Assembly: GCA_009761415.1 (NCBI GenBank)
Contig: QUOL01000008.1
Span: forward strand, 496,001 to 560,000
DNA length: 64,000 bases
DNA from: Sarcomyxa edulis
Lineage: Eukaryota > Basidiomycota > Agaricomycetes > Agaricales > Mycenaceae
Direction of reading: 5' to 3'
The translations under genes and the position numbers were made by a program. This document shows positions 46,514 to 59,100 of this stretch, piece after piece. The stretch's first letter is position 1; the number at the start of each line of letters is the position of its first letter. Under the pieces are notes generated by a model. That model saw nothing but the letters and a program-made list of their open reading frames with translations. It had not been told where the DNA came from and did not search any database.

Positions 46514-47267
46514 TTATTGCCGTTTGCAGAAAAATTGGCGGCGGCGCGTTTTCTCACGATTTCGGCTCAAAAGGCAATTCTACCTTCTGCAAGCTATTAC
46601 TCCACAATGAAGGGGTATATCTACGAGCTTCAAGACACAGATATTTATTTCTAGCTGGCCGCTAGACAGCCCCGCTTTCAGAACAAAAATCTGTCTAATT
46701 TTGAGTAACTTGAATAATTTGCCCCTATCTTTGGCATCTTGAGGGTCTGCGAGCGATATCATTGTTCCAAGACAGTTTCCGGTCAATTTCAAAGTTCCAG
46801 AGATCATATATTGGTGCATTAAAGACTGCCCTATGCAAAACATGGCTATATTAGAGGTTGTACCAATCACATGAGTATTGGTCTGTTCTACAATATCTGG
46901 CTCTCCCGGTAAGACTACTTGCAGTCGTCAAAAGCCTATATTTCACATAGGGCTGTCTCGAGCACACACATACATAATTTCTGGGAGCCCCGGTTGGGCC
47001 AGAAAGTGTCTAGGAACAAAGACATTGCTCGCAGACCGGCAGACTACAAGAGATAGGGGCCAAATGTTCTACTCACTCAAATCTGAACGGATTTTCATTT
47101 TGAAGGTGGGGCTATCTAGAGAAAGACTAGACACAAAGATATATCACTTGAATGGTGTGGAAATATACCTCCATTGTGGAGATATCACTCGCAGAAGGTA
47201 AAATTGCCTTTTGAGCCGAAATCGTGAGAAAACGCGCCGCCGCCAATTTTTCTGCAAACGGCAATAA
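46514..47267. mobile_element. Foldback (MITE-like) element with long inverted arms
   Basis: The ends are a near-perfect inverted repeat of about 77 bp (one mismatch seen), beginning TTATTGCCGTTTGCAG and including GGCGGCGGCGCG. Inside, the two halves (about 46592-46870 and 46900-47190) remain similar in inverted orientation but are diverged; for example CAGACCCTCAAGATG matches CAGACCGGCAGACTAC in the other arm. The whole 754 bp is therefore one imperfect palindrome without a transposase. TAAG occurs near both outer edges, but a target duplication is not certain. It lies between the HEM14-like gene's 5' end and the gene at 47512. Confidence 0.85.
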
Positions 47268-47511
47268 TAAGTAACTCCATCCCATCAAGTTCTAGCGCTC
47301 AGGAAATCCGGATCCGACATACCAGGATGATTTGTCTGATCGCTTAGAACTTGCAGGGTACTTCCATATGGCCCTACTTCGCGGTTTCTCAAACTTGAAA
47401 CTTCCCGGAGCATCAAAAACGTACGCTAGTAGCACTCCCTGGCCTTATAAAAGAGCAACATCGCGGTGCAACCTTCTCTACAAGTATTGTCATCACCACG
47501 CACTGAGCAGA
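47268..47511. promoter_or_regulatory. Promoter of the gene at 47512, TATA at 47456
   Basis: TATAAAA at 47456-47462 lies about 50 bp before the ATG at 47512. The foldback element ends only 245 bp upstream of the start. Confidence 0.5.
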
Positions 47512-48301
47512 ATGTCACCCATCGTCTCCGAAATCTCCATCCTCACCGTCGATCCTGATAGATTCACCCTCGACTCGCCCGAATTCGCGAAATTACGCGA
47601 TGCTGCGAGTCAAGGTGGTGCAAAAGAACAATACTATGGTATTTCGATGGATAAACCTGATAAACTTGTATGGGTGCTCAGTGCGTGTCAATTTCTACTC
47701 ATTTAATACAATGAGATGACTGATATATTTGCCATTCAGATTGGCCTGGATATACTAGCCCAGCAGAGTTCCAAAAGACAGACGAATCCGAAGCGTTCAG
47801 AGAGTCCGTAAAAGCTCTAGACAAAAACGCGACTCCATCTTCGTGGTTCATACCATTCAAAGACGCGGAGTTGATCAGACCCGCGCTTACTGCTCCTCTA
47901 TGCCAGCTGGTACGTGTTTACTACTATATACCTCTTCCTCCTCATGCTGATATTTATAAACCCCAGTGCACCGTACACATCGCCCCAACATCGGTCCTCG
48001 AAACACTGGCGGAATCTCTGCACAAGACATTCACGGATTGTTACCACGCCGATGGGTTCAAAGGCGGACACTGGGCTACCGCTATCAACGACGAGAGGCA
48101 GAATTATTATTATCTTGGTTGGGAGAGTCGGAAGGTACGTTATATCTCCAATTTATTCCCTATTGTATCGTGACTTACACCTTCTCATAGCATCATGACG
48201 ACTACGCCAAGACGGAGCTCTTTGATGTGGAGATCGACAAACTCAAACCGCATATGGATGAGGGTACCACGCATTACTTAGAGTTAAAATCCTATAGCTA
48301 A
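47512..48301 (+). CDS. Uncharacterised protein, possibly dimeric alpha/beta-barrel (ABM-like)
   Basis: Exons 47512-47680, 47740-47909, 47967-48134 and 48191-48301 give about 205 residues. It has two similar halves: FTLDSPEFAKLRDAASQ..QYYGISMDKPDKLVWVLNWP early and LAESLHKTFTDCYHADG..WATAINDERQNYYYLGWESR late, each followed by an H/W..EF or HHDDY segment. This doubled layout is that of stress-response or antibiotic-monooxygenase-like ferredoxin folds. No cofactor motif is visible. Such small genes are common in mushroom genomes; function unknown. Confidence 0.65.
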
Positions 48302-48607
48302 GTAGGTTTAGTGATGACCCGTGTGTGGGGTATCAACAACATATGTACATGTACGAACGCGAACGCGATCGTGACGTGATGTGTATCCAGACTTGGAGGA
48401 GCTGTTACAGAAATACCGAGAATGACATTGCATGCATCACCTAACGTTTACAGTAACGACGATGGTCACAGTCTCACACACGAAGGATTGAACAGACAGA
48501 TGAATAAATGAACAAAAATGAACAACGCAAAAAACTACAAACACATGAATGAAACATCGTACCCATACTCGTACTCGGAAACCCTAGGTACCACCAAAGC
48601 CTTTCAG
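48302..48607. other. Convergent 3' intergenic region
   Basis: Between the ABM-like and SPC2 genes. No feature seen. Confidence 0.5.
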
Positions 48608-49578
48608 CTACGTCGACTTGCCCTCCATAGCACGCTCGACGAGCTCCCCAACCCACGCCTCGAACCGTTCCTGATCCATCGTGCCAGCCTCATCGAAAAA
48701 CGCATTATACGCTCTCCTATCCCGAGTCTTCCCCCGCGCCAACAACGATTTCCCACCGCTCGATGACCGCACATACGTCAACGATAGTTCGTAGGCTGAT
48801 GGTTTTGAGCCGTTTACTGGTTCGGTTCGGGAGGAGAGGTTTATTCGTTCTGTCACGATCTGCATAATTGCAAAGATGAAGAGTTGAGATGACGCGCTTG
48901 CAGATAAAGAACAAAGAAAAGAAACGTACGCGTTTCGAAAACGTCTTTCGTTTCCCGACGAACACGACATCGCCTTCGATAAAATACGCGTAGAGTGTTT
49001 GTAGCACAGTAAGTGCTATGTACCTATCGGAGCGGGGAGAGTAAGCATCAGCGTCAGTGCCAACCTGAGGGAAGGGGAGGGAAGCCACTACAAACTTACA
49101 AAATCAACCCAGCCCACACCACCGGCTTCGACTCCTCGAACTCGACTTTATATCCGTACAAAGCTGTCCCAGCAGCCACGAAAACACTTGCCCATCCCAG
49201 GGCTAACCGGATATCGGTATGGAGGTATATTTGTTTGAAGAGGTCCGGTCGTGATAAGAACTATGACGTCGAAATAGCAGGAAAGAAAAGAAAAGAAAGT
49301 GAGGATAAGAATAAGTGTCAGATGCATACGACTGGAAATGCAATGCAAAGAGGGCTTACGCGTTTGACAGCATCGTCGCATGCGTTTTTGAGTTCGGTGA
49401 GGTTGGCTGTGTTGACTTTGACAACATCTCTATCTTCTGGTGCAATTACAACGCTCAGAGGGCCAGTTGGGCGGTCGTCTGAGTCGGGTGAAGAGCGGCC
49501 AGATGAAAGAGGAGGAACTGATGTCGTTGTCGTTGTTGTTAATGGAGTGCCGTTGGCTGTTTTTCTTGTACGTGCCAT
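48608..49578 (-). CDS. SPC2: Signal peptidase complex subunit 2
   Basis: The ATG at 49578 gives MARTRKTANGTPL. A Thr/Ser-rich cytosolic tail is followed by NTANLTELKNACDDAVKRFLS, then LHTDIRLALGWASVFVAAGTALYGYKVEFEESKPVVWAGLILYIALTVLQTLYAYFIEGDVVFVGKRKT: two membrane helices and the family motif (FEESK). The C-terminal cytosolic domain is RINLSSRT..YELSLTYVRSS. Four exons. SPC2 (SPCS2, SPC25) binds the translocon and supports the catalytic subunit in the ER membrane. Length is typical. Confidence 0.9.
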
Positions 49579-49792
49579 GATAGGGTATATCTTTTTTTTT
49601 GGTATGTGAGAATGTAAGGAATATGAATCTGAGGAGGGAGAATTGAAGGATGCTTATGAGTCGATAGGACGCATGAAGTTGAGAAGCAAGTCGAGTTTTG
49701 GAAGAAATCGGTGGCAAGCGACGTGTTCTTGCAATGTGGGAATTTATTTCCTCTTTGGGACGTTCTCGCCATCCTCGTGGCTCATCTCAACA

Positions 49793-51035
49793 TCATTGTA
49801 TGCTCAAGTTGGGCAACTCAGGATCATCTAGTACAGTCGTGTCCTCCTCTGAGGAAGCTACAGGATGACCTCTCCATCTAGGGACTTCAATCTGCAGTAG
49901 TTCATCGATCTGGTCAAGTTCAGAACAAGCTTGCAGTCTAACAACAAGCTTTGAGAACCACGGACATCGGCTGCTGTATCAGGCAATAATGTAGGTGGCG
50001 TACACAATATTAGAGATGAAGAAGCTCACCAGTCTCGCTCAAAAAAATGTTTGATATGAGCTTGAATAGTGGGGATAGTCGCCGTTCCTGGATACTGCCG
50101 ACAAAGACCTATATACTCCAGAGATATGTCGATCGGATCCGGTATCATGTTCGCGAATAAGCTAAGTCAAGACTTGTCAAGCAGGCTTGACGCTGGATAT
50201 AGAGAGATCTGACCAAGGGTTCTCCAACAGGGCCTCGCCCACCATAATCCCATCAGCACGAGTGAACTTGACATTCTCCGCTAGATCTCCCCACACACGA
50301 ACATTTCCATTACTCACGATTGGCACAGTAAGAGCATCTGATTCCGCAAGTATCCTGACTTGATTCAGATCAGCAGAACCCTGCCTTCGCCGTCGCGCCG
50401 ATACATGTCGCGCGTGTAGTGTTATCCAGGAAGCTCCATGCGCCTCCAGTCGTTCTGCGAAGTCGAGTGTTTTTCTGGCAGGTTGGCAGAGGCGGATCTT
50501 GGTGGAGACAGGTACGCTGAATGAGTGGGACATAGCGCTTACAATCTCTCCTACGAGAGGCCAATCTTTCTGACCAAGGAGATATGCCCCGAAATGCCCT
50601 GTAAGAGCAGTCTCCTGGGGGCACCCGAGGTTTAAGTCTATAGTTTATAAGTTATGGCTTGAGATGTTTCAGTGAATTGCGTAAAGGTGCAATACACCAC
50701 ATACCTATTCCGTCGCAATGATTTTGCAACTTACGTCCAGCTTGTACGATTATCTCGGGTTCGTTTCCGCAGAGCTGCACCACTACAGAACGCGACAGGT
50801 CGTCGGTGCAGAGGGTCAGATCCCTGAGATGGTATTCGAGGTATTCTTGGTCGTTCAGTAACTTTTCAGGATGGAGCATCTGAGTAAAAGCCAACGTTGC
50901 TCCGTACTTTCTTGAATCCTAGAAGCTCAGAGGGTTACGAGCGAAGACGCGTGTATATAGTCACCTTGTGAGTAATCTGAACGGTAGATCACTCTGGTTG
51001 ATCATCGGAGCTGCTATGAAAGACAAGTCGGGCAT
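49793..51035 (-). CDS. tRNA dihydrouridine synthase, Dus1 type
   Basis: The ATG at 51035 gives MPDLSFIAAPMINQSDLPFRLL, joined to RKYGATLAFTQMLHPEKLL. FMN and substrate motifs: [37 protein letters not shown] (catalytic Cys in the LGCP motif), VSTKIRL, ITLHARHVSARRRRQGSADL, PIVSNGNVRVW, ADGIMVGEALLENPCLF. The C-terminus (IPTIQAHIKHFFERDCSRCPWFSKL) fits Dus1, which reduces U16/U17 in the tRNA D-loop with NADPH. It ends TGA at 49793. Reads without frameshift across five exons. Divergent from the membrane-protein gene at 51191 with 155 bp between starts. Confidence 0.9.
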
Positions 51036-51190
51036 GTTGGGTACGACGAGGTACTTGTAACGAGAAAATTGTGGAAGAGCCTGAGCTCGGCCTCGGCCAT
51101 GTCGCAGATTTATTGGTGTGTGGCAACGCCTTCCAATTCTCCGCAGCGTCTACTCGACGATCATCGCAGTGACAAAAACAGTTCACCCAC
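51036..51190. promoter_or_regulatory. Compact divergent promoter, Dus1-type gene / gene at 51191
   Basis: 155 bp between the two divergent start codons. No TATA box is clear, as is usual for housekeeping pairs. Confidence 0.45.
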
Positions 51191-51780
51191 ATGTCTTCTG
51201 CAAAGTACGAACTCATCCCACAAACCCCCGACTCTGACAGGAATGGACCAGAGTCAGACTCAGAAGAGGATGAAGTGCCTCATCTCCAATCAACTCCAGA
51301 TTACACCGAATTGGTCCCAGTCGAATCCGAGCCCGTAACCACCCCGGAGGAGGTACCTCACGACCCACGGTTCGACCAACCAGTGCCTTCACCGTTCAAA
51401 CGAGCCGCACTCATTATCTTCATGTTCTTCCTCTTCTGGCTTGCATTCACCATGCGGAAAGCCCAGAATAAGCCGAACGTCATCTACGCTAGTAGGTGCG
51501 TTGTCTTTCTCACTAGATGTGTATGTCCCATACGCGTTGAAGCTAACGTGGGTTCTCGCATAGATACTCCAAAGAGTTCAAGTACAGACCCGCTGCGAGC
51601 CCCATCATCACTGAGACTTTGAAAGATGGAAGGATTCGTATACGAGGCGCGGGGCCTACGACACAACCGGTCATCGCACCTACAGCGACACCCAAGGCGA
51701 CCAAGAAGGGGAAGCGTAGAAGTAAGAAAGGAAAGAAAAGCTCGAGCACAAAGAAGCGCATGCCGCTGAAGAAGGCTTGA
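51191..51780 (+). CDS. Single-pass membrane protein with basic C-terminus, unknown
   Basis: Exons 51191-51495 and 51564-51780 give 173 residues. An acidic N-terminal segment (SDSEEDEVPHL, ESEPVTTPEEVPHDPRFDQPVP) precedes one membrane helix (AALIIFMFFLFWLAFTM), then YSKEFKYRPAASPIITETLKD (a short conserved-looking motif) and a Lys/Ser-rich tail ending KKRMPLKKA. It could sit in the ER or inner nuclear membrane, but I cannot assign a role. Confidence 0.7.
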
Positions 51781-52316
51781 GCGATGCCCTGGAACGTTGT
51801 ACGCGAATTGTTCTTGCTAGTGCTTTCGTTTCTTCTGACCTCATGTTTGATATTGCAGATACAGGGATGCAGATCACATGGACACTGGTCTTCATTGGAC
51901 TTTTGTCGCCACCTATCTAATCATACACCTATACTTATCATACCCTTTTTTTCGACATCACTCTCTTTCGCAATCGCAATTATCTTCCTAATATACATAC
52001 CTTGCAGGTCAAACCAATGCCCAGAGAAAGAGTTTAATACGCTCTGTATCACTTCAAACAAGCATATACCGTCATCTCATGCGAGTCCCTACCTTTGTAG
52101 CAGACGTGCAGAAGGCCTGCGCACTGCAGACGCAAGTTTCGAAACGGAGAACAACTGATTGTCAATATGTCCTCCTCGAGAGCCCATTCGATTCTATCTA
52201 CTAGTAAGTTTCTAGATCTCGACAAATATGTAACGTACTTCGATACTAAGTCCTTCTCTACAACGACGCTAGACTTCATCTTCACGCGCACATTGATTTC
52301 TAGAAATCCATAGTGC
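51781..52316. other. Intergenic
   Basis: 3' region of the membrane-protein gene and of the gene at 52317. A possible 3' UTR intron (GTACGC to TTGCAG, about 51800-51860) is the only feature. Confidence 0.4.
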
Positions 52317-52999
52317 CTAGTCATTCTCCTCTGGCGGATCATTCAACCACTCTCGTCTAGGCCGATGATTGAAGTTTCCAATGGGAGGTACGAGCTGTAA
52401 ACCGGAATCGAAGCTCGGCATCACAAAGCCTTTATGTGGATTATGAACTTGGAAAATACTCCGAAGTCGCAGATCCGGAAACCCGCCTCTAGCACTAAGC
52501 TCCGTCCATCGATTCCTCCTCGCAAAGACATGCTCCAACCGATTCATATCCTCAAACATCACCATCTCATTTACAGCAGACCAACGTCCCCGCAGTTCAG
52601 TTCCATACGTGTACTGTGGCGGTTGTAAAACTTGTTCCAGCGTATTCCGAAGGTAAGATCCCGCGTCCGCATCATAGTCGTATACGAGATAAACGCCACA
52701 GACTTTGATGAACGTCACCCGTTCCCTTAGTCCACGAACGGCGATGGGTCTTACTTCGCCGGAGAACCCGTAACATTTAGCTAGGAGCCACGCCCAATCG
52801 CCTGGAAAGCCTTGCCATAAGTTCCAGTCGAACCAGCTATCCCAGTATGTCATCCAACCATCCACAATGGACTTCTCGGGGAGGACGGGGAGGACAGAGT
52901 GTAGTGTTACGGCAGGGATATATGGATGGGCGTAGATCTCGTGGCAAGCGGATCGAGGAACACAGGGTGGTAAGGCCAAGTCGAGTGGCTCCTATAATA
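52317..52999 (-). CDS. Uncharacterised protein (5' end uncertain)
   Basis: One long exon to the TAA at 52317 with about 220 residues: ACHEIYAHPYIPAVTLHSVLP, KSIVDGWMTYWDSWFDWNLWQGFPGDWAWLLAKCYGFSG, YLVYDYDADAGSYLRN, NRLEHVFARRNRWTELSA and FNHRPRREWLNDPP. It is Trp-rich and globular, with no signal peptide seen. The 5' end needs an upstream exon (acceptor TATTATAG just before EPLDLALPP at about 52997); I could not place the start. Family not recognised. Confidence 0.55.
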
Positions 53000-53272
53000 T
53001 CTCGTCAGCTGAAAGAAATTTGGGAAGAGAGGAAGGACGAACTCGGAGACGCGTCAACGCGTCTATAGAAGTAATTGAAAGCGTGTCTGGACGATCTGAC
53101 GAGTTTTTTTGTGCGTTTGAATAACTTACAAATCTAATCATGATACTCTGTAACATTCTGAACCAGTTTGAAATGAAGAATGGAAGCCCTAACGAGCAGC
53201 TTGTCCATGCTATGTAGATTATGACACATCCCAGTCAGGACAAAACGAAGACGGCGTGGCGCAATTTTCCTC

Positions 53273-55395
53273 TTAGTCCATCCGGCGAGGGCTCGGAACT
53301 ATAGCCCAGATCATAATCATCAAGCACATCATGGCAACCAATCTACCGCGTATATCTGTCAGCACTTACTCGAGAGAACTGTATACATCATGTAAGAGAC
53401 TTACAACGGCTGCAGACTCTTGATCCCGACTTTTGAAGCGAGAGCTCCAGTCATGAACGGGAAGACTGCTGATCCTGCCTGACCTAGTCCAGCAATCCAA
53501 CCGATAGATCCAGTCAGAAGCCAATGAGGGAGGACACGACCCGCGTGGTTCATCGCAATAGGGTATATCGGTCCCAAAAGGACTCCGACAAGCGAGACTG
53601 CCACGGCTCCTCCAATTAAGGAGGGGACGAGCCAGACTATCAGCTCGAGACCTATAGCGAGAAGGGCGTAGATGTATAAAACGCGTCGTTCGCCGACCTA
53701 TAGTGTAACGGTCAAATTGATTCGACGGCGAGTTTTATGATGTTAATACCTTACGGTTGACCCACAAGAGTGCAACTCGACCAACCATCAAGCCACCAAA
53801 AAATCCGGCTGATATGTATCCAGTGGAAGGCCCTCCACCGCGCACATCGTTCATGAAGGAGACAATCCAGCCTGTGTCGCGTCAAATTGTCATCTACATG
53901 TACACGGAAGCAAATGCGTACCTCCGATGGTCACTTCAATGCCGACATATACAAGAACGAATAAGGACAGGAAGTGGACGGATTTAAGGCTTAGAATCTG
54001 CCTGAATTTGCTATGCTCGCTGGTCCCGTTCTCGCCTGGTGCTTGACCGATTTGTGACAGGCATTCTACGCTCGAATGAATAATTGGTGAATGGTATATA
54101 CGCGGAAACATAGGTTGTACACATACCATCTTGGCTCTTGAAGCGAAAGACTAGAGAGAGGAATACGATGTTGGCTAGTGCAATACCAAGAGACACGAGG
54201 TAATGAAATGACCATCGCGGTAGTTGTGCAAATTGTGTGGCGACGATGGGGGCAAGCAAGGCACCAGCTCCTATAGTGGGAAATCGTGGATGGGCATAGG
54301 CTGATGAAGATTTTAGACAATCAGAACTCACCATACGCCGCATGGAGGAGGCCCATTTTTGATTCTGAGTTTTCTTTCAGACTAGCCACGTAGCCGTTGG
54401 CTGATGCGTCCTATTTTTTTTGGTCAAATCATCAGCAGCAGTAAGTATACCGAGCGTGATAGCGCAGTACCAGTAGGGCCATTCCTACGCCGTTTATGGT
54501 ATATCTAGAACGGTGCAAAATTCATCAATATCGACGACTAGCTAACATATATTCGACGAGCGCAACGTACGACATTACAAAGACAGGAAATGGAAGTGCG
54601 GGAGCCTGGAGAGCATACGCTATGATGGGGCATAAGGATCCTGTTCATGTCAATTTTGAGTGGCCCGGACAAGGTCAAGGTGAAGTAAATTAATTCAATG
54701 AGATGCCTACCGAGAACAATTGCCTGGATAATAGCTATAATAAGCCAAGCATAAGATCATTATACTGCTAAAATTGTCGTACCTTTCCGAATCCCAACTT
54801 GTCGGATAAGGGGACCACCAACAAAGCTCCCAAGATAAATCCCTAAAAATAGACGTCATGAGCCAGCCTCGAGATAGTAGTTACAAAAACATACAATGCA
54901 CCCAAATACGAAGAGCAGAGATACTACTGCGAATCCAACCTGATGAAAGGTTCAGATTTTCAATATGTAGAGATACAATCAGCCGTTGGGACAGAGCGCA
55001 CATCATAGACTTTCTGTATCCGGGGAATCAGAGGACTGCAAGGAGAACGTCGTGAGTGCTTCGAGTATTTATTGACAAACAAGGTTTGCGCACCCAGTTG
55101 ATCCATCATTCCAACCTGACGAGAATCGTTCAGCGGCGTAAATGGCAACAGGATCAGGTTTTCATGTGAATTCACCGACGAGAATCAAAGAAAAACATAG
55201 AGCTGCAAACTGAACCCGTGCCTTCACAATCTGCGTCCTGGATTGAGGCGAATTCGCTGCCTGAGAGGAGACAACTTCTCGACTGTTAGACTCGGAAGCA
55301 GCGACATTTTCTATCACGACGGATCCGGATTTAGTCAGCGGCCGCGCAGTTGCAAATATTGAGCTAGCATGATTTGGGAGTGGTTGGAGTTCCAT
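53273..55395 (-). CDS. BSC6-like MFS transporter, intact copy
   Basis: The ATG at 55395 gives MELQPLPNHASS. The layout is as in the copy at 24986: a Ser-rich N-terminal tail, WNDGSTGPLIPRIQKVYD, LGALLVVPLSDKLGFGK, LCPIIAYALQAPALPFPVF, ANGYVASLKENSESKMGLLHAAYG, APIVATQFAQLPRWSFHYL, GIEVTIGGWIVSFM, GPIYPIAMNHAGRVLPHWLL, ending PSPRRMD and TAA at 53273. All donors I checked are GT, including the one damaged in the other copy (G|GTGAGT at about 54333). Introns match in position. The two copies are inverted and about 26 kb apart. Likely a plasma-membrane transporter of 12 helices; substrate unknown. Confidence 0.88.
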
Positions 55396-56110
55396 GGCAG
55401 AGAACCACGAGTGTTGGAAATTCGTTTATGTAGAATCCCATCCATAGCGCCCACTGACGCAAGACCAGTCGAGAATCACGATGCCGACACGTATAATCTA
55501 CGTGTCGTAGATCATTGTCTAGGTCGCGTGAGCCCAACCTATTTGTCTTATGGCCAGTAGAGTCACTGCCAAGTCGTTTGAGGAGCGGCTATGCATCGAA
55601 CATCCGGACAATTCTCGGCGAATGTAGGCCAAAGTGTTTGACGCGCCATTTAGCGTGGGAACACCACGTGCAAGTTCCATGGTCCATGGACTCCTCCTTG
55701 AGAATTTACTTACTAATTACTTCGACTGCCATGATGCAGGCTTCCTCCTCGGATACCGCACATTGTACTGGACCTCTGGGCCTCTGACTTCCTGCTACGT
55801 CGCTGGACCTGGTTTCTTACAAAGGATGCATCATCTTCGTTTAGGGTTGATCTCGACGGTGGGTCAGTCTCAACCAGCAGTGCAGGAGGACTGCCAAAGA
55901 CCACATGCATCGTAAGCATTTTTGATGGCGTGCTAACTATTCAGCGTCGCCATATGATAGATACTATATAAAGTTGTGGAAGCCCTGTTGTCTGCTGTAA
56001 TTATTTTGATTCTGGTCTAAATTCCCCATGCGCTCTCTGGATCCCTTATAAAGGATCATTACGCTGATGATAACGTTTCCCAATCCCTAACACTCGTTCC
56101 ATCCGGTGCC
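55396..56110. other. Divergent intergenic region with TATA of the S41 gene
   Basis: A TATAAA at 56047-56052 lies about 60 bp before the ATG at 56111. No gene in the 700 bp between. Confidence 0.5.
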
Positions 56111-59100
56111 ATGTTCTTCTCTTACTTCGCGGTCATCTTAGGATCATTATCAGCATCCGTCTCTGGTACTGATATCGAGACAAGAGCATCTGACCCTTGT
56201 GCTGCGATTGCGCAAACGTGGGCAAATCCATCTGCCGTTAGAGCATGCTACACGTCCTTCGCAGTCAACGAGACTATTAGGAGCAATGTACGCTTCGCAA
56301 CACTCTCCAGTTCTTCCCAAGGAATTGACAACCTATCTAAACAGATTATCGAAGTGATAACGAAAACTTTGGCATTCCACACATCTGTGAACTATGAGTT
56401 CAAAGCTCCCGAACCGTTCACGTCCTCTGTTCACGAAGATGTTCTGGGAGACCTCGCACGTATCAGCAAGCAGGAGTACCCTTCTGAGTACGATCTTCAC
56501 ATCGATTTATCACGAACCCTTAAGAGGCTTCAGGATGGTCACTGTGTTTGGATTAACGCATGCTACGACTCGGTGTTCGTCAACTTCCTTCCGACCCCAT
56601 TGGTCCTTCTCACCGACTCGAGCGGATCGCAGAATATTCACATAGCTCCAGAAGCATTCGAAGTCGCGTCTGCAGAGTTCGGTGATGAAATTGAGGTATG
56701 GCAGAACGCGCTGCCCAGAAGCCTGAAAGGTCAATTGAGCACGGCAAGTTTCAGTTTCGTTCTTCTGTCGCGTGTTTTAATCATATGACATCATCTGCAG
56801 CTTTCTGGCGCTAAAGTTCTCCTCATCAATGGACAAGATCCCTGGGTAGCTGTAGATGCCAATGCCTTGATAACCGGTAGCTTCCAGGGTCTCGGAACTC
56901 GCCAGAACTCGTGCGTGGCTCTCTCCTTCTCTCGATTATTTTCTCATAACCCTTGTGAATCATACAGGTTCTTTTCGAGCTACTCCCGCTCACTTATTTG
57001 GGCTTACATCATGGGAGACTTTGCTCAGCAATCATTGCCTCTCAGCGATAACGCCACTCTTACCATTCAACGCGTAAATAGTAGCAAAATCGATGTTATC
57101 ACAGTGAATATGACAAATCTATCTCTATTTTCATTACTTTCCATATCTAACTCATCGGACTGCCATAGCTGCCTTATCGATCCCGGTTTAGCACAACCGC
57201 CAAAAACTTTACTGATTCTGTCTCGTTCCGGCGAAACAACTGCTTGCCCGTTTCGGGAACCAACGGTGTGGACGTGTACGCCGCCTCCTCTGCGGGCTTA
57301 TCCTCAGAAGCTATCAGCGCCCCTCCCATTGCGAGGTATCAACAACAGCCTAAAGTCAAAGTCAGCCGCAAACAACCGATGAACGTCATGTTGGACACTT
57401 CTCCGCTTTCTGATGTTGTCTTACCTCCGGTTCTACAACCCTCCTCCACGGCCTTGAATGGAAGCTTCGAATCTGCGCAATTTTATCTGTTGAACGACAG
57501 TATCACAGGCATGTAGTATTAATCGTGATACTCATCTTGGTGACTAATGCAAAGTACTTAGGAGTATTGGCCCTCGGATCATTCAGCACTAGTGATTTTA
57601 ATACCTTTATGGACGGTTTAGTCGTAGGTTTACTTTCACTACGGGAATTGGGCGCACAACAGCTAGTGGTCGATGTGGTACGTAACACCTCAGCTCCGCT
57701 CCTTCGTCTTCCGGAGAAATGTTGAGATATATCCTTCATACGTTTACAGTCAAATAATGGCGGAGGTATCTACTTCTTCATTGAGAGCTTTGCGCCGCTG
57801 CGGTCATCAATACTAACTGCGTAGCTCTCAAGGTTTCATTTGTATCGCCCACGTAAGGATATCCAAGCCTTTATCCGGTGACTTATACTAATCTTCCTGA
57901 TTAAGTGGCTTCATCGTATCGTAAGTCGGCGCAATCAGACTATCGTCCTCGTACTAGACCACTAAAGTTTCGATTCTAGATCATTGGACCTAAGAACACT
58001 ACAGTCCCACAAGCCGGCCTTCCCACCAAAGCTCGTGCAGGCCCTTTAGCCCAAGAGATAGTCAAACAAATCGTCACTGCAAACGCCGATCCGGATAATG
58101 AGCTGCTCTATAACCCTCTAGAATGGACGGACGCAAATAACCAGCCATTCCCTGCCGATGACGACTGGCTACAGCCTCCAGTAAACGTCATTATCAACGG
58201 AAGAAAAGATGCTTTCAGTCAGAAGTGAGTTTACCGCTGGATCTTGAAAGTTTCATCTATAACGGTGGCACTTCTCGCCGTCGGTCCTCGCGGTTCTTAC
58301 TATGATATATGCTCAACTCGATCGGTTCGCTGATCATTTGTCTGCGATGATGTTTACCAGGTTGGGACAAGAATGTCAGCCTTTTGCCACAACGCCTCCT
58401 GACGTAGCACTCTTCGATCCGAAGAAAGTTGTTATCGTGTCCAATGGGCGATGCGCAAGTTCTTGCTCTCTTTTCTCGGTCAGTGCTCTATCCATTCCGT
58501 GGCACTAGGCTATAACCTCACAATCTACCCTTCAACTATTTTTGTCACTAAAACACACTTTGTCTTTTAGGTTACGATGGCAAAGGAGGAGGGTGTCAGA
58601 ACAGTCGTTGTCGGCGGTAAGAAGGACGTCCAGCAGCAGTTCTGTGGGACTGTTGGCGGCCAATCCACGGACTTTTCGACGATGGACACTGAAGTCAAGG
58701 TTAGCACGCCACCACGCCTTCCTCTTCTCATACGCATATGGTATTCATATTGCTATTGCATTATCATCCCTAGACCACACATCTCAAAAACAGCACTCTT
58801 GCACCACCTGACTTGTAAGTCTCGTTCCCTCCTACTATCTCTAGCGCCCATATGCCCTATATTTGAATCGCATGATCGGGATAAGACGTACAACGGTACA
58901 AGTGTCTCTCGTCTTTCCCACATTCATGTTCCTTCCACTGTCTATCTGTCGGCTATGTCCGATGAAATCTTTACTTCCCGGAGCCTTCGTATCTCCTTTC
59001 GTTCTCGTTGCAGCTTTTTTGACTCATTCTCTCTACCCGTCTACCCGTTTTGACTTATCTATGATTATAATTATACAGGTTAGTCAGCGGCGTTCAAGGA

